A DNA stretch of 64,000 nt. Origin: Tigriopus japonicus (taxonomy: Eukaryota > Arthropoda > Copepoda > Harpacticoida > Harpacticidae). The translations under genes and the position numbers were made by a program. Below are positions 1 through 12,082 of this stretch, one piece after another. The notes below the pieces were generated by a model. That model saw nothing but the letters and a program-made list of their open reading frames with translations. It was not told where the DNA came from and did not search any database. The stretch spans positions 8,415,126 through 8,479,125 of the forward strand of contig CM021315.1 of NCBI GenBank assembly GCA_010645155.1, written 5' to 3'. Within the stretch, counting starts at the first letter, position 1; each line of letters opens with the position of its first letter.

Positions 1-711
1 CTTGTGCTTGGCTGTCATGGTCATTGCTGAGAAAGAGTGCAGGGAATTTTCTTCCCCTCTTGACTTCAACCCTGAATGCAATACAAACTTGCCCACCTTT
101 CCCTTGATTTGCATGATCACAGGAGTAGGTGGTGGTGGCCAGCAGGGGAGTCAAGCACAGATCATATAATTGCTAGACCTCGCATTGTGCGAGAAAAAGG
201 AGGACAACTTTGCTTCATCAGCTGGTACATAACACTACAACCTAAGATGGTGGGAATTTCGAACTTTTCAAAATTTTGCCAGCGTGGCCAAATCCTGAAC
301 AAACTCAACGTACCGTACGTATTTTGTTCTTGACACAAGCGAGCGTCGTTACTTCTGAGCACGCGGTCGCCCTGATATTTTGAAGCTAGCGCAGCTGGGC
401 CAAGTGGTGTCACTTTTCTCTCGCCGACGGAACGTGCCAATGCGACTTCTAGTCATTATATGATCTGTGGAGTCAAGTCAAATGCTTGCTAGCTTTAGAT
501 GGCTTGCCCAGATTGCCCACTGGCACTTGTTAAGAAGGGAACTGCAAGGATTGCCGGACCGGGCCAGATCTCTCTCTCTCTCTCCACACTGAACCCAGTG
601 AAAAAACAACTACCTGAAGGACTTGACTCAACATTTCAGGGTTGAAAGAGGAAAGAAAGGAAAACTCAACATGCTCCTCTCTATCAATATTCTATCTGAC
701 ACATTTTTATG
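1..711. other. Left flank, no gene recognised
   Basis: Contains a short TC repeat at 570-584. Small open frames on both strands look like chance. Nothing else recognised. Confidence 0.5.
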
Positions 712-719
712 GTAGGAGC

Positions 720-2128
720 CAGGGTTGCCAACTGGCGATTTTGAAACGTGTCTGGCGATAGAAAAATTAATCTGGCGAAATCAGCTGATCTGGCGATAAA
801 TCTGGCGATTTTGATCTCACTGGCGATAAATCTGGCGATTTTAGTATTTCTGGCGATAAATTTGGCGAAATGAGCAAATTTGGCAAAAAATTAGTCGAAA
901 TCTGGGAAATTTGGCAAAAAAAAAATGGCTAAATCGCCCATTTTTTAGCAATAATTCAGGCAAATATTGATCTTCTCTTTATGATTTTGACTTTCATTTT
1001 GACTGAAAACCAAGGATTAAATATTTTAGATGACAATCACTAAATGGGGAGAGCTTTGACCATAGTATTGTTTCTTGATTTGATTGTGCATTTACCAAGA
1101 ACGAGGAATCTTTTTGTTTCGCTCTTTTGATGTAAAACTTACTTCCTCCCTCTTTGCGACGAATCTATCCATTTGACGACCCATTATAAATTTTTAAGTC
1201 TCATCTAGACGACTTTCAGGGACTCTATGGGGCAGCTAATTCTAACTCCGTTACAGAGCAATGCTTTTGTGAGACATGAATTTTCCCCACTTGGGTTTTA
1301 TTTTTTTAACATTTACATAGAATGACATTCTGTGTACCAATTAAAATCGGTAAAAAATGCAGACTAGATTTTTAAACAACAAAGTTTGGGAAAAAGAGAC
1401 TGTTACGAAGTCAAAAGCTTCGGCAAACGCAAGTGCAAATGATTTTGAAAAATTCGTAATGGTAAGGCCAATTGAAATCCTAAATAAACTATGCATCCTA
1501 TTATTTTGTGATCGCCCCTGTTTGGTTTTGGTTACGCCCTCTTTATGGTTTACTACTCAATCTAATATAATATGGTCATAATACAGGGCATGAAAAATGT
1601 CATTGGTTTAAAAATGTGTTTTTACTATTTGAGTGATCACGTTACATTTTGGGATTTTTAATGGCAATTGGTCATATTTCGTTAACGAAATACCATAAAC
1701 ATTGCTTTTAAAGAGTTATAAATTTCATAGTATTTCAAAAGAGAGTCCAAAAGATTTTGTTATTTAGCATTAAAAAATTCAATTTTGTTCACATATTACA
1801 AACTAAAACGCGTTCTAAGTGCTACAAATAAAAATTCATGAAGGAAAGTCAATATGGTGGCATTCCGTTTTTCTTCGAGAACTTTTTTCATGAAATGTTT
1901 ATCAAAAGATAAAGGTTAAAAGGAAAGTTGAAAAACAAAACTGAAGAATTGACCATTTGAGGTATTCCTTGAAGGTTACTTAAGCATGATTGAGTATTTA
2001 TGTACAGAAGGTTGTTAGTAAAAAGAAATCTGGCAAAAATCTGGCGATTTTTCAAATGATGTGGCTAATTCTGGCGAATTTCGTTGGCAAATCTGGCGAT
2101 AAGAGCCGTCCGAGACCTGGCAACCCTG
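720..2128. mobile_element. Non-autonomous hAT element with CTGGCGAT subterminal array
   Basis: An 11-bp perfect terminal inverted repeat, CAGGGTTGCCA at 720 and its complement ending at 2128. It is flanked by perfect 8-bp target duplications, GTAGGAGC at 712-719 and 2129-2136. An 8-bp TSD and a CAGGG-type end are diagnostic of hAT transposons. About eight copies of CTGGCGAT-like motifs fill the left 200 bp and three or four the right 110 bp, all in the same orientation. No transposase is seen. Confidence 0.9.
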
Positions 2129-2520
2129 GTAGGAGCCCTGATTTCGAACGTTTTCTCTGAAAAAAAGCATTGATCAGAATGAGGGGTGAGATATTTGTTT
2201 TTCTCTTAGTCTTTTAGGTTTTAAACCTAATTTTACAAGTACTTTAGCCTTGAATCATTTGAACCACACTAATAGGTCATTAGGGACTCCTTCATTATGG
2301 TTCTAGCCCTTTAGTTTGTCAGAAGTTGCTATCTTGGTCGCATATTTTGGAAAATTTGTTCAGCTTAGAGGGTATTTGTGCATCCTTGTGGGAACGGCAA
2401 GCAATTAAGAGCAGAATAAACCAGATGGCGTTGGATATGATTGTACTCTTTCTAATATAGAGCTCTAGGTCGAACCATAATCCAAGATCGTCGATATCTC
2501 CGTCCGCAAAATCCCATCAG

Positions 2521-3472
2521 TAGGGGTGCACTTTTCGTGCAAATAAAAAGACCAAAAAGTGCAGATTACAGTGCAAATAAAAGTGCAAAAAAAGTGCAAA
2601 CATTTTTTGTGAAACAATTGATCTGGGTCATTTGGGAAAACACAAAAATTGCTAAGCACCTTAGTTCTTCCAAAATGCTTTTTAAGTCAAAAAAGATCAG
2701 AAATGCATTTCTCCCAATATTGGGTCACATGTCAACATACATTAGTCAGATTTTACAGTATACCAAAAATAGGTCAAATTGATGGTCTTATAGTCCACTC
2801 TCAACAGAGCTGTTGTTTTTTTCAAAAATGACAGCTGATCATCTGAGAGTACACTCAAGGATTGTTAACGTGGCTTAATTGTAAAAAAAAATATGCATAT
2901 ATATGCAATGTCTATCTAACCTTTTGATCGTTTAGCTTTATTAATATTCAAGCCAAAGGAGTTTTTTTTACTAAACACAAGAACCATACGTGGTCAAGTT
3001 TTTTTAAAGTGCTTTTGGTCTTTTCTTTGTTTTGATTTAAGTGGGTAGGTTGATTACTATTCTTTTCTATGTTTATTCAACGTTTCCTTCTATCAATTGA
3101 TTGGTTTTGTTGAGCAGAATTGTTATTAAAAAATTGAATTTTCAGCAAAAAATAACAGTGTTCACCAACATGATTTAATTGACCAGCCCATAAGGGAAAA
3201 TATTTAGCCCAACAAGTGAAGCCAATTTCAATGTTTGGAACAATCAACAATATATTAATTTTTTTTAGCCATGCTGAGTTTTTTTGACAGAATTTTTTTA
3301 CACGGAATTTGCAGAAAATGCTCATTTTTTGAAATTTCTTGCCAAAAAACAAGATATTAGCAAAAAATCACAGAAAGTGCAAAAACGTGTAAAAACGGCA
3401 AAAAGTGCAAATTAAGCAAAAAAACCGGCCAAACGAGTAAAAAAGTGCCTTTGCATGAAAAGTGCACCCCTG
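2521..3472. mobile_element. Non-autonomous hAT element with AGTGCAAA subterminal array
   Basis: The ends are TAGGGGTGCACTTTTCGTGC (left) and the complement of CAGGGGTGCACTTTTCATGC (right). Flanking 8-mers are CCCATCAG (2513-2520) and CCCATCAT (3473-3480), a TSD with one change. Both ends carry several AGTGCAAA copies in the same orientation. The interior is AT-rich and non-coding. Confidence 0.85.
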
Positions 3473-3492
3473 CCCATCATAAACTGTTTCGA

Positions 3493-5140
3493 CTACTGCA
3501 TCAACGTCAGAGCATCCTCTTTTATTTTATGGTTGTTTTTATGGATGTTAATTCCGAGGGTGGCGCCACCGTCGGGTTGGAGCCTGATGTTGCTGTTGTA
3601 ACTGTTTCTCCTGCAGTGGTTGGTGCTGGGGATGGGTAACTTGGGAAGTGTGGTGAAACCTCTTTTGCCCGACAACGAAGTGATCTTCTAGGTACAATGG
3701 TTGGAACTGGGATGTGCGTGAACACTTCTTTCCAAGACTATCTGTCCTTGGCGTAAGGTAATGGTGGGACCCGGCGGTTTTCCTTGTGTAGCTCGTTTTC
3801 TCCACTCCCACTCGCGTTTGCGGACTTGTTCCAACTCTTTTGTTCCCTTGAGGCCTGGGTGCATCATGTAACGGGGTGTTAAGCCAGTAGCTGGATGGGG
3901 AGTGTCCCGGTAGTCCTCCATGGCAATCATGAGGGACCTATCCATCCCTTGCTGAGTTTAATCACTAAGCTTGATAGCTTTTCCCACAAGCTTCATGCTG
4001 CATTCGGCGGGGTTACTTGTTGAGTGGTAAGGGGGCGAGAATGTATGGGTAACAGCTTTGGAGTGGTGAAGTTATGGAAAGTTTCGCTCTTGAATGATGC
4101 AGCATTGTCTGTGCAAATCATCTTGGGGTATCCATATTGATTGAATATGTCACGTAGAGCCCCGACAATGTTGTGGGTTGCTGGGCTTGGGATTGGCACT
4201 CCTACTGGGTACCTCGAGAGATTGCACCTTGCTACCACCAAATGCCGCTCACCTTGTAGGGGACCAAACAAGTCAACCGAGACCGTATGGGGGTTGGCGG
4301 ATGCAATGTGTGCTTTTGCTCTTTCAAGGACAAAGAGTTGACATTTGGCGCAGTTGGCAACGTGATTATCTATTGCTGAATCCATGAACGGGAACCACAT
4401 GATGGCTCGCATGCTTCTCTTCATTAAAGAACACCCAAGGTGGGCATCCCCATGGGCAAGGCTCAGGGTCCTTGGTATGAGACTCTGGGAAATAACAATT
4501 TGCTCACCACGAAGGATCGTCCCTCTCTTTGTTTTGGTGATCTCGTGAAATACGTTCTTGAAGTGTTCCAAGCCATCGTTTTGACTAGGGTAGCGTCCCT
4601 CTTGGATGCAAGAACCAAGCACGGAGAGTTAAGGACACACCCTGCTTGCCTTGGAGAGGTTGTCCGCACCTATGTCTGTGATAATACACCCTGACATTGT
4701 GTGGTAGATCAGTTTCTCACACTCGTTAGCTTCCTGTTTGCTATGATTCGGTAAGCGAGCAAATGGTGTTGGGTGGCGGGAGCAAAAATCGGCTGGGTTT
4801 TGGTCTCCTTGAATGTGTTGAACTGAGAAGGTGATATCTTGGTGCCTTAGTTTGACGCGCTCGGTGCGGATTGATCCATGACGAGAGTTCTTAAACACGG
4901 CGACTAGCGGTTTGTGGTTTGTGTGGATCGTGACCATTGGGTTCCCCAAAAGGTACTGCCGGAACGGCGGAGGTCAAAATCAATGGCCAACGCCTCTAGA
5001 TCTAATTGGGGTACCTTGCCTCAGTTTCAGATGTTGCTCGTGACGCTATCGCCACGGGCTTGGCCATAGAGTGATCATTGCCTTGCGCCAGAATTGCGCT
5101 CAGTCCCTCAGTGTGGGCATCCACAAAGATGTCCATGCTT
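3493..5140 (-). pseudogene. Ty3/gypsy pol remnant: RNase H and integrase
   Basis: Read leftwards: an RNase H piece (MDIFVDAHTEGLSAILAQGN near 5130, then TIHTNHKPLVAVF and HIQGDQNPADFCSRH) and an integrase. The integrase keeps the zinc-binding part (HGDAHLG...CAKCQ), D in VSVDLFGPL and D in ICTDNAASFKSE; the third acidic residue (NPAECSMKLVGKAI) is in another frame. Stops and frameshifts break it in several places. It continues as a basic C-terminal tail to about 3500. An inactive retrotransposon. Confidence 0.85.
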
Positions 5141-5168
5141 ATAAATTGGGTCCATGCTTATAAATTGT
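5131..5168. repeat. Tandem pair at the LINE 3' junction
   Basis: TCCATGCTTATAAATTGG occurs twice in direct succession where LINE 3' UTR meets gypsy RNase H. It may be a LINE 3' tail repeat or a slippage product of target-primed reverse transcription. Confidence 0.6.
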
Positions 5169-5452
5169 TAGTAAAAATGATAAAAGACATGACAGAAATG
5201 GTTTTTACAATAAACTAATATAAAGTAGTAAGAGAAATAGAGGAAAGAGATGAAAGCAAGGCGGGCCCAATTTCCTCTTAAGCCATAAGGCTTGTTTTCA
5301 AGAGGGTGAGAAGGGAGGGGTTGATTCGACATGCACAGATTCATTTTTATATCATTTATGACGTTCAGCTAAGAATTTCGGGTTTCGGATAGTCGGGAAA
5401 GGTTTGTCCCAATAAGTTCAGTCGATGGTAAAGCGCATTTGCCGATTCGGCT

Positions 5453-8407
5453 TCAGGTTGAGTGCGGATGATGATGAGTGCATGAAAAGCAGTTTTGGAT
5501 ATTGCACGTGACGGAGTATGAGACCGTTATGGCATTAGTTAAACCTTTGATCCATTGCTTTATCGAGTCTTTATTGGCATTGACTTTTAGATCTTTCTTC
5601 AAACTAAATTCGTTCCAGGTCCTTGCAAAATTGTAGTGTGGTAGGTTTTGATACCATCTGAGGCGGTAGAATGGCAAGTTAAAGTAAACTTCTCCACTTC
5701 TATGAACTGTTTTAGAAAGAGGGTTTATAATTGGTGGGATTTCACCCCTTGCAGAAAGAAGCATGAATTTCAGTTGCTTCACCACAACCAAATCATTTAT
5801 TTTTAGTGTGTTCAATCGCCTAAAAATTTTACTTGTATGCTCCGTTCTTTTCGCTTCAACAATCCATCGAATTGCACTCTTTTGTACCGTAATTAGAGGC
5901 TTTAAGGAAGATGTTTTGCCAAAGTATTCGATTCCATATTCTAGTCGTGATTTTAAAAGAGCGTCGTATAGAAGCTGCCTAATTTGTGTGGATAGTGTTG
6001 ATTTGGCCAGAAATAAGGTAAAAAGACTTCTTCGTAGTGTTTTGTTTAGCTCTGAAGTGTGAAATTTCCAATTTAATTTGTCATCGATATGAAGTCCTAG
6101 AAACTTAACCGACTTTTCAGAATAGTTCCACCCAACTTGTTCTATTTTTTGCTTATTTACTGAGATGTCAAAGTTGAAAATGTTGTTATTAGGGCTAAAA
6201 AACATGTATTTGGTTTTATCTAGATTTAAAGTAAGTTTGTTAGCTTGAAACCACACAGATACGATCCCCAACCATAGGTTCGTCTCATATTCAAGAGTCT
6301 TTAAATTCGTACCAAAGTGTTGGAGTGTCGTATCATCGGCAAACATTGTGACTTTAAAAGCTGTTGCATTTGGAAGATCATTGATGTATATTAAAAACAA
6401 TAAAGGCCCGAGAATACTTCCCTGCGGAACACCGCATGATGTAAAAACTTCATCCGACAAGCAACCATCTGTGTCCACTCTCTGACTCCTATCTTTTAAG
6501 TATGAACTAAACCATCTCAATACGTTTGGACTAAAGCCATATTTTTCTAATTTTGCTAAGAGTATATCATGGTCTACGGTGTCAAACGCTTTCTTAAGAT
6601 CGACAAAAACACCTATAGAGTACTTTGATTGTGAATTGGTTGAAATGTTTTGAAAGAAATTATGAATTGCATTCATGGTCGAGTGCTTTAGACGAAAACC
6701 GAATTGTGCATCGGTTAGATGATTTTCGTTGAAAGGGGTAAAAACTTGTTGGTACACTACCTTTTCTAAAACTTTTGACAGGGAGGATAGAATACTAATA
6801 GGTCGATAGTTGGACAAATTTGTGGAATCTCCCCCTTTTAATAGGGGCAAAACTTTTGCAGATTTCCATTCTTTGGGGATATAGCCAGAGATCAGGGAGA
6901 TCGTTATCAAGCGAGCAAGGGGACAAGCTATTTCAGTTTTAATGCCTTTTAAAATCGTATTTGACATGCCATCGAATCCCTGGCATGGTTTGCTTGGTAA
7001 ATTGTTGATTATTTTTAGAACTTCAGCGCCTCTTACTGCCTTGAAATAATATGTTCGTTTGTTAGCAATCGATGGAATGTGTTTGCAGGGATTTTCATCG
7101 TTGGAATTGGGTGCAGGAATAGCCTCCCGCAAACTTGATGCAACGGAAGAGAAATATTGACCAAACTCGTTTGCTATTTGTTTCTTGTCTGTTAAAGTTT
7201 TTCCGTTTGTGATCAATTTGTTAGGATATGTATTACGTTTTACATTATAACCCAAGAGGTCTTTAGCTCCTCTCCACGTTTTAGCTGAATTTTTAGAATT
7301 TAATTTGAAAAAGTTAGCCCAGTACAATGTCTTTTCTTTTCTTATTAGTTTGTAGTAGTTCCTAGCAAATTCTGAATAGCTACGTTTATTATCCTCAGTA
7401 GGATGCATTTGATAGATATAATGCAGTGCCTCTTTTCTTTTCCTCGATGCAAGCAGCCCATTTGTCATCCAGGGGTTTAATTTACTGTTGGATTTGTTAG
7501 CTTTGATTGTTTTTAGGGGACAGGTCCGATGAAATACATTTTCAAGTTTGGTAGTAAATTCATTGAACGATACGACAGGATCGTTGAAGGGTAGATTCCA
7601 TTTCACTTCGCTCAAAGAACTACGAAACTTGTCTATATTAATGATTCTTTTCACACTCCTTGACGATGATTTATCCACAGGTATTCTAAACGCCTTCTTC
7701 CTCAAAGAAATGAATGGAGCTAGATGGTCACTAACATCGCAAACAAGGATCCCGGCTTTATGGCTAGTTTTACAATTGCTGAAAATGTTATCAATTTGTG
7801 ACGAGGAACTGTTTGTGATCCTTGTAGGGTTTCTTACAAAAGGGACTAATTGGAAACTTAACATAAGATCGTTTAGTTTACTGGCTTGGGGTGAATCATG
7901 TGCAAAGTTTACGTTGAAATCTCCACAAATGAAAATCGATTTGGACGAGCACAGGGCAATCTTTTCTTCAAGAATTGAAATCGTTTCAGAAATATTCGCA
8001 TGAGGAGGGACATACACCGAGAGTATGAATGAATCCGAGAGCTCTATACCAATGACTTCGCAATCCTCCGATATTTGACTCAAGTTTACAAATTTTGTGT
8101 ACTGAATAGAGTTGTTGATAAGAAATCCGACTCCTCCTCCTTTCTTTCCTATCCTTGTCTCATATTCAAAATTATACCCATGAAACGTCAAGTTTACTTT
8201 GTTCGCTTACCACACTTCTTGAACTGCAACAATATTAGGATTATGTCTCTCAAGCATGTCTTGCACTTTCGACGCGTTACCCACAATGGATCTCACGTTT
8301 AAAGAAAGCAAACAGTCCTCATCACCATCCAAAATATCCACATAGCCTACATCATCAAAGGTATTAACGTCATCCTCGCTCACCATCATCCTTATTGACT
8401 TGTGCAT
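5453..8407 (-). pseudogene. LINE ORF2, endonuclease and reverse transcriptase, one internal stop
   Basis: About 984 codons from ATG at 8407. Endonuclease motifs in order: LLSLNVRSI, IVAVQEVW, GGGVGFLI, ICGDFNVNF and VSDHLAPF. Reverse transcriptase motifs: LSNYRPISILSSLSKVLEK, AQFGFRLKHST, VFVDLKKAFDTVDHDIL, GVPQGSILGPLLFLIYINDL and the catalytic FADDTTL. It ends CFSCTHHHPH. The only break seen is a TAA at 8207-8209, straight after QEVW; the frame on both sides is the same. Otherwise this is a complete ORF2. Confidence 0.9.
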
Positions 8408-8554
8408 CTCCTCCCAACAAAAGAACACTGGGGACTTTCCAACCACGACTCCCTTTCACCCTTACAAGATCATAAAATCTGGAAAAAGATAAAACATTGA
8501 ACAACATGAAAATATAACAAGAGTAATGTAAAGCGATCAAGACGATAAAGAGTC

Positions 8555-9658
8555 TCAAGACGTAGCACTTCCAGATCTTGTAATGATCGTCTTCGGAATT
8601 AGTTCCTTGTCCGTTCTTCCTTTTTTCTTTCCATTCGTGGTATGTTTCACTATGGGCGTTGGCTGAGATGCTGGAGTTTTTCTTTTCATATGGCCTTGAT
8701 CTTCGTAGTTATCGTCTGTAATGTTCCAATTCTCTGTTGCATTCAGAAGGTCACCTACATCCGGTAAATCCTTTGTCACAACTTGAGGTTTTTCATAAGC
8801 GTCTTCGTTCGTACCAACATCGCAGGGTTTCTCGGCAGACTCCTTAGTTACCATTGGCAGGTCTTGGTGGACAATGTCTTCAAAGACTACGGACTCTTCG
8901 CTGTCTGAGGGTATTTCCTCTCTCTCTCGATGACTTTGAGGGTCAGTTGGACCTTCTTCAGGCTTTTCTCCACGTTCCTTTATTGTGGTGGGACAATTTA
9001 TTTTTATATGACCTTCACGTCTGCATGCGAAACATTTTGGGATTTGGTTCCGATGGTAGATCCGAATTTTTTTTTCGCCAATAACAATGAAGTCAGGCAC
9101 GGTGCTCGTATTTATAATTAAAGCCCTTCGATGACCATTGTTCAAACCGGCAAGGCGGGGATCGTGAAATTTTCCAAAAACTTCGTTCTCCATCCCGGAG
9201 ATCGTTTTGGCGAACGGGTGAATGGCTCCAATTAATTCTTCGTTGGTAATCCATCTTAGGACGTTGAAAAATCTTATAGGTGAAGCGTTTCTCCCATTAC
9301 GGATTGAACATATCCAAGTTCTCTCACCAACATCTCTTTTATATGAGAGGTTGTCGCCGAAACGTTTCTCTACGTCAATTGGCTTGACAGTTTCGACCTT
9401 AACTACTCGATGACCAATTCCACCACCAACGATTCCAGTTATCTCGGACTTCTTGATACCCAATTCAATAAAAATAAAGTCGGCAATAACCTTGTCTGTC
9501 ACTGAAGCATTAGGATTCTCAGGGCATTTAAAGTCCAGGGATAACGACATTAAGTCATCTTTAGCTTTACGATTTTGCACAGATGTTGGAGTTGTTGAGG
9601 TGCAGCTGGCAACGCTCGTATAACTGCGAGTATTGGAAGAAGGCGGAGACCGAATCAT
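8555..9658 (-). CDS. LINE ORF1, gag-like nucleic-acid-binding protein
   Basis: 367 residues, uninterrupted, from ATG at 9658. N-terminus is Ser/Thr-rich; a conserved-looking middle (IRFFNVLRWITNEELIGAIH) is followed by one CCHC zinc knuckle, CFACRREGHIKINC (about 213-226), and an acidic then basic C-terminus. LINE ORF1 proteins package the element RNA. The intact frame suggests fairly recent insertion. Confidence 0.85.
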   Translation of the reverse strand: MIRSPPSSNTRSYTSVASCTSTTPTSVQNRKAKDDLMSLSLDFKCPENPNASVTDKVIADFIFIELGIKKSEITGIVGGGIGHRVVKVETVKPIDVEKRFGDNLSYKRDVGERTWICSIRNGRNASPIRFFNVLRWITNEELIGAIHPFAKTISGMENEVFGKFHDPRLAGLNNGHRRALIINTSTVPDFIVIGEKKIRIYHRNQIPKCFACRREGHIKINCPTTIKERGEKPEEGPTDPQSHREREEIPSDSEESVVFEDIVHQDLPMVTKESAEKPCDVGTNEDAYEKPQVVTKDLPDVGDLLNATENWNITDDNYEDQGHMKRKTPASQPTPIVKHTTNGKKKGRTDKELIPKTIITRSGSATS

Positions 9659-9799
9659 TTTTGGCCTTTAAGGGCCCAAAAAGGGCCTGTGTGCCCTCTT
9701 TCACTGAACCAATGAGATCCTGGAACTCTTACAAAGCAATTGACACCCACAGTGGGGCCGATAAGATCGGGAATACCCCGTTTTTTGTGGATTTTCTCG

Positions 9800-11480
9800 T
9801 TGGAAGAATAACTCAGCTGTCTCAGAACCTCCAACGTCACCGGCGGCCTCTCAGGTCCACAGTAACCCGTAGTTGCCCACTTTCCTTGAAGACCACGGCT
9901 AAGTTGGCCACCCATTCAGCTGGTCCAGTGTGTTACTCGACGACGTCGTTGTGCACCATGGCTTTGACCGCTTTGTCCACCTGGTCTTGTAAATAGATGG
10001 GAGAATGGCGTGGCAGAGCAATGAACGGCTTTGCCCCTGGTTTAAGGTAAAGTTTAACCTTGTAGTTCTTCATAACTCCCAATCCAGTAAAGCATGAGCA
10101 AAATTTCGGATGATTTATCCAAGTGGATGTGGTTGAATTTACTGGGTTGCATGTGTTACTGGGAAGTTGTTGATTTTTTGTTCGTAATTATGGGAGTAGG
10201 AGGAGTAAAAGAGACGTTTAGGTTTATTTAAATTGGGATATAGGAATGGGAAGGCTCATAATGTATTAGATCCGGGTCCATGTAAATCATCCCCATGTGT
10301 ATGGCTAACGCCTTGGATATAATTGGTTCAATTGGTCTGTGAAGTGGGGCATTATCTCGCACAATCCATTCAGATTGGGTGTGTCTTGTCTTCCACTTTG
10401 TTGCGGCTTTTAAAATTCCAGCTGGAGTAATTGGCTTACTACCAAATGGACGAATGGAGATTGTTGTGGGTGCTATGGCAGCCCTGAGATTTGGGGGAAG
10501 GAGGCGGAGGGGGAGGACTGAGCGCCAGTATCAATGATTGCTGTGAGAGGTAACTGGTTAATTGTGATTTTTCCCCCGACGGTTTTAATTGAAGCCTGCG
10601 AGCAGGGTCAATGTTGTGCGTGAATATATCGTAATAGGCCTGATAAGTTTCCCCTGGTTGGGCGTCTGTGATTTCTTCAATGTTATGTATTGCCCGGGTG
10701 GCGGCCTGCTGTCGTTGTTCAGTGCCTGAGTTGCAAACTGCAGAGAAGTGACCAACCAACCTTGTGGCATCGTTCACAAGTGGTGTTGGTGGCTGGACAG
10801 TTATTCCTACCATACGGGTGGAGGTGATTGCCCTCGGACCTCTGGCCTCGTTGGTTACAAAGCCTTGTTGACCTCTTCCTCCGTGACCATTCCCTCTTCC
10901 CTCTCTGGTTGGAGCGTGAATATGGCCCTGCAATGCGGTTGATTTGGGCTTGTTGGGGGACATCTTCAGAGTGTTCATCCGTCGCTAGTATGGCCCGAGC
11001 ACTGACGGACTGTGCTCGCGTTGCTGCTGAAGCCATTTCAATCTCTGTGCCTCGAAGTCGAAATTCATATAGGGGCCATTTGTTTTGGAGGGCAGTTGCC
11101 CGTATTGTTTATGGTGAGGTTTCCCGGATTGCTTGGTGACGTATTATGTGCTCTCGGCAATTGGAGCAGGAAAACTCACTCCGGTTGGCAGCCACGTTGA
11201 GCCTGTCAAAAAAAACCCGCAAAGGATTCGCCGGGCTTCTGGGTGGTGGTCAGGAAGGTGTTGATATTCCCGAATTCTGAGGTGAGGGTTCCAAAGTGCT
11301 CTCGAACATGGTTGATGGCAGCTCAGTAGGTGAGGGACGGATCTTTGAGGGTTGGTAGTCTGGCTCGTAGTGCTTGTTGTGTTGGTAATGCCAAGGCCAA
11401 ACGGACCAAGCGCAGCCATTGTTGGTTGGCCACGGCGTCGTCCACGGTGGGAATTCCATTATGACCATAGAAGGCTTCAC
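9800..11480 (-). pseudogene. Ty3/gypsy remnant: gag, protease and start of reverse transcriptase
   Basis: From right to left on the minus strand: gag-like pieces (INTFLTTTQKPGESFAGFF near 11240), a zinc knuckle split by a frameshift (CERCHKVG in one frame, GHFSAVC in another, near 10750), a retropepsin motif (LTAIIDTGAQS near 10540), and the N-terminus of reverse transcriptase (YLKPGAKPFIALPRHSPIYL, ANLAVVFKESGQLRVTVDLR, 9860-10060). The catalytic YxDD part is absent; the next gypsy sequence is RNase H beyond the LINE. Many stops. No LTR recognised. Confidence 0.75.
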
Positions 11481-12074
11481 AATAGCTGGTATGTTAAGCG
11501 CACGCCAAGGTGTGTTAGTAGCATTGACTTCAAGTCAACTTCAAGTAAAACCTTCTCACAATTTGACCTTAACATGAGGTTTGATCGACACGAAGCATGA
11601 CTGGAAGCATGCAAAGAGGGAAGTTCTCCGGCGTCGTTGAAGCATTCCCATTTGAACACTTCAATGCTGATCAAACCAACTCCAAGTGAAATTCCTTTTG
11701 GTGTTTCTTCGAATTCGCTGTCAAAAATTGCACATCCCTTTACCTGTTCTTGAGCGCGGGGTTGAAAAGGGTACGAGGAAGAGAAAAAAGGAGAAATGTG
11801 GGGTAGCTGAAATCAGGTGGTAAAGGCTTTGAAAGCGGGCGAGCAAATGATCATAGATGTTTGGGAATTTCAAGAACAATACAGACCGTCATATTCGAGA
11901 AAAGCCAAATCAATGGAGAAAACCAGGCAAGCACACTCTGAAGTAAACTTGAAAGTCAACTATTGAGCTTTGCCATCATAGCATACGAGCTAATATGTTT
12001 CCAGGGAGTCCACCCAAAATTGGAGGTGCTCAGGTATATCATTATCAGACTAGTCGGTATGATTGAAGGGGGTC
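11481..12074. other. No gene recognised
   Basis: Probably includes the start of the gypsy gag region or its leader. Short open frames only, no motif I can name. Confidence 0.4.
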
Positions 12075-12082
12075 GGTGTGGG

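Larger units (their letters stand above)
5168..9700 (-). mobile_element. LINE (non-LTR retrotransposon), nearly full length, inserted in the gypsy element
   Basis: Two ORFs in the order ORF1 (8555-9658) and ORF2 (5453-8407), then an AT-rich 3' UTR to about 5168. ORF order, APE-type endonuclease, reverse transcriptase and a zinc-knuckle ORF1 place it in the Jockey/CR1/I-like group; I cannot fix the clade. Gypsy sequence lies on both sides. The limits are approximate because I found no clear target duplication. Confidence 0.88.

Noticed and set aside
162..440. 92-codon minus-strand frame near the left edge
   Set aside because: No motif or homology I can recognise; possibly part of a repeat but unsupported.
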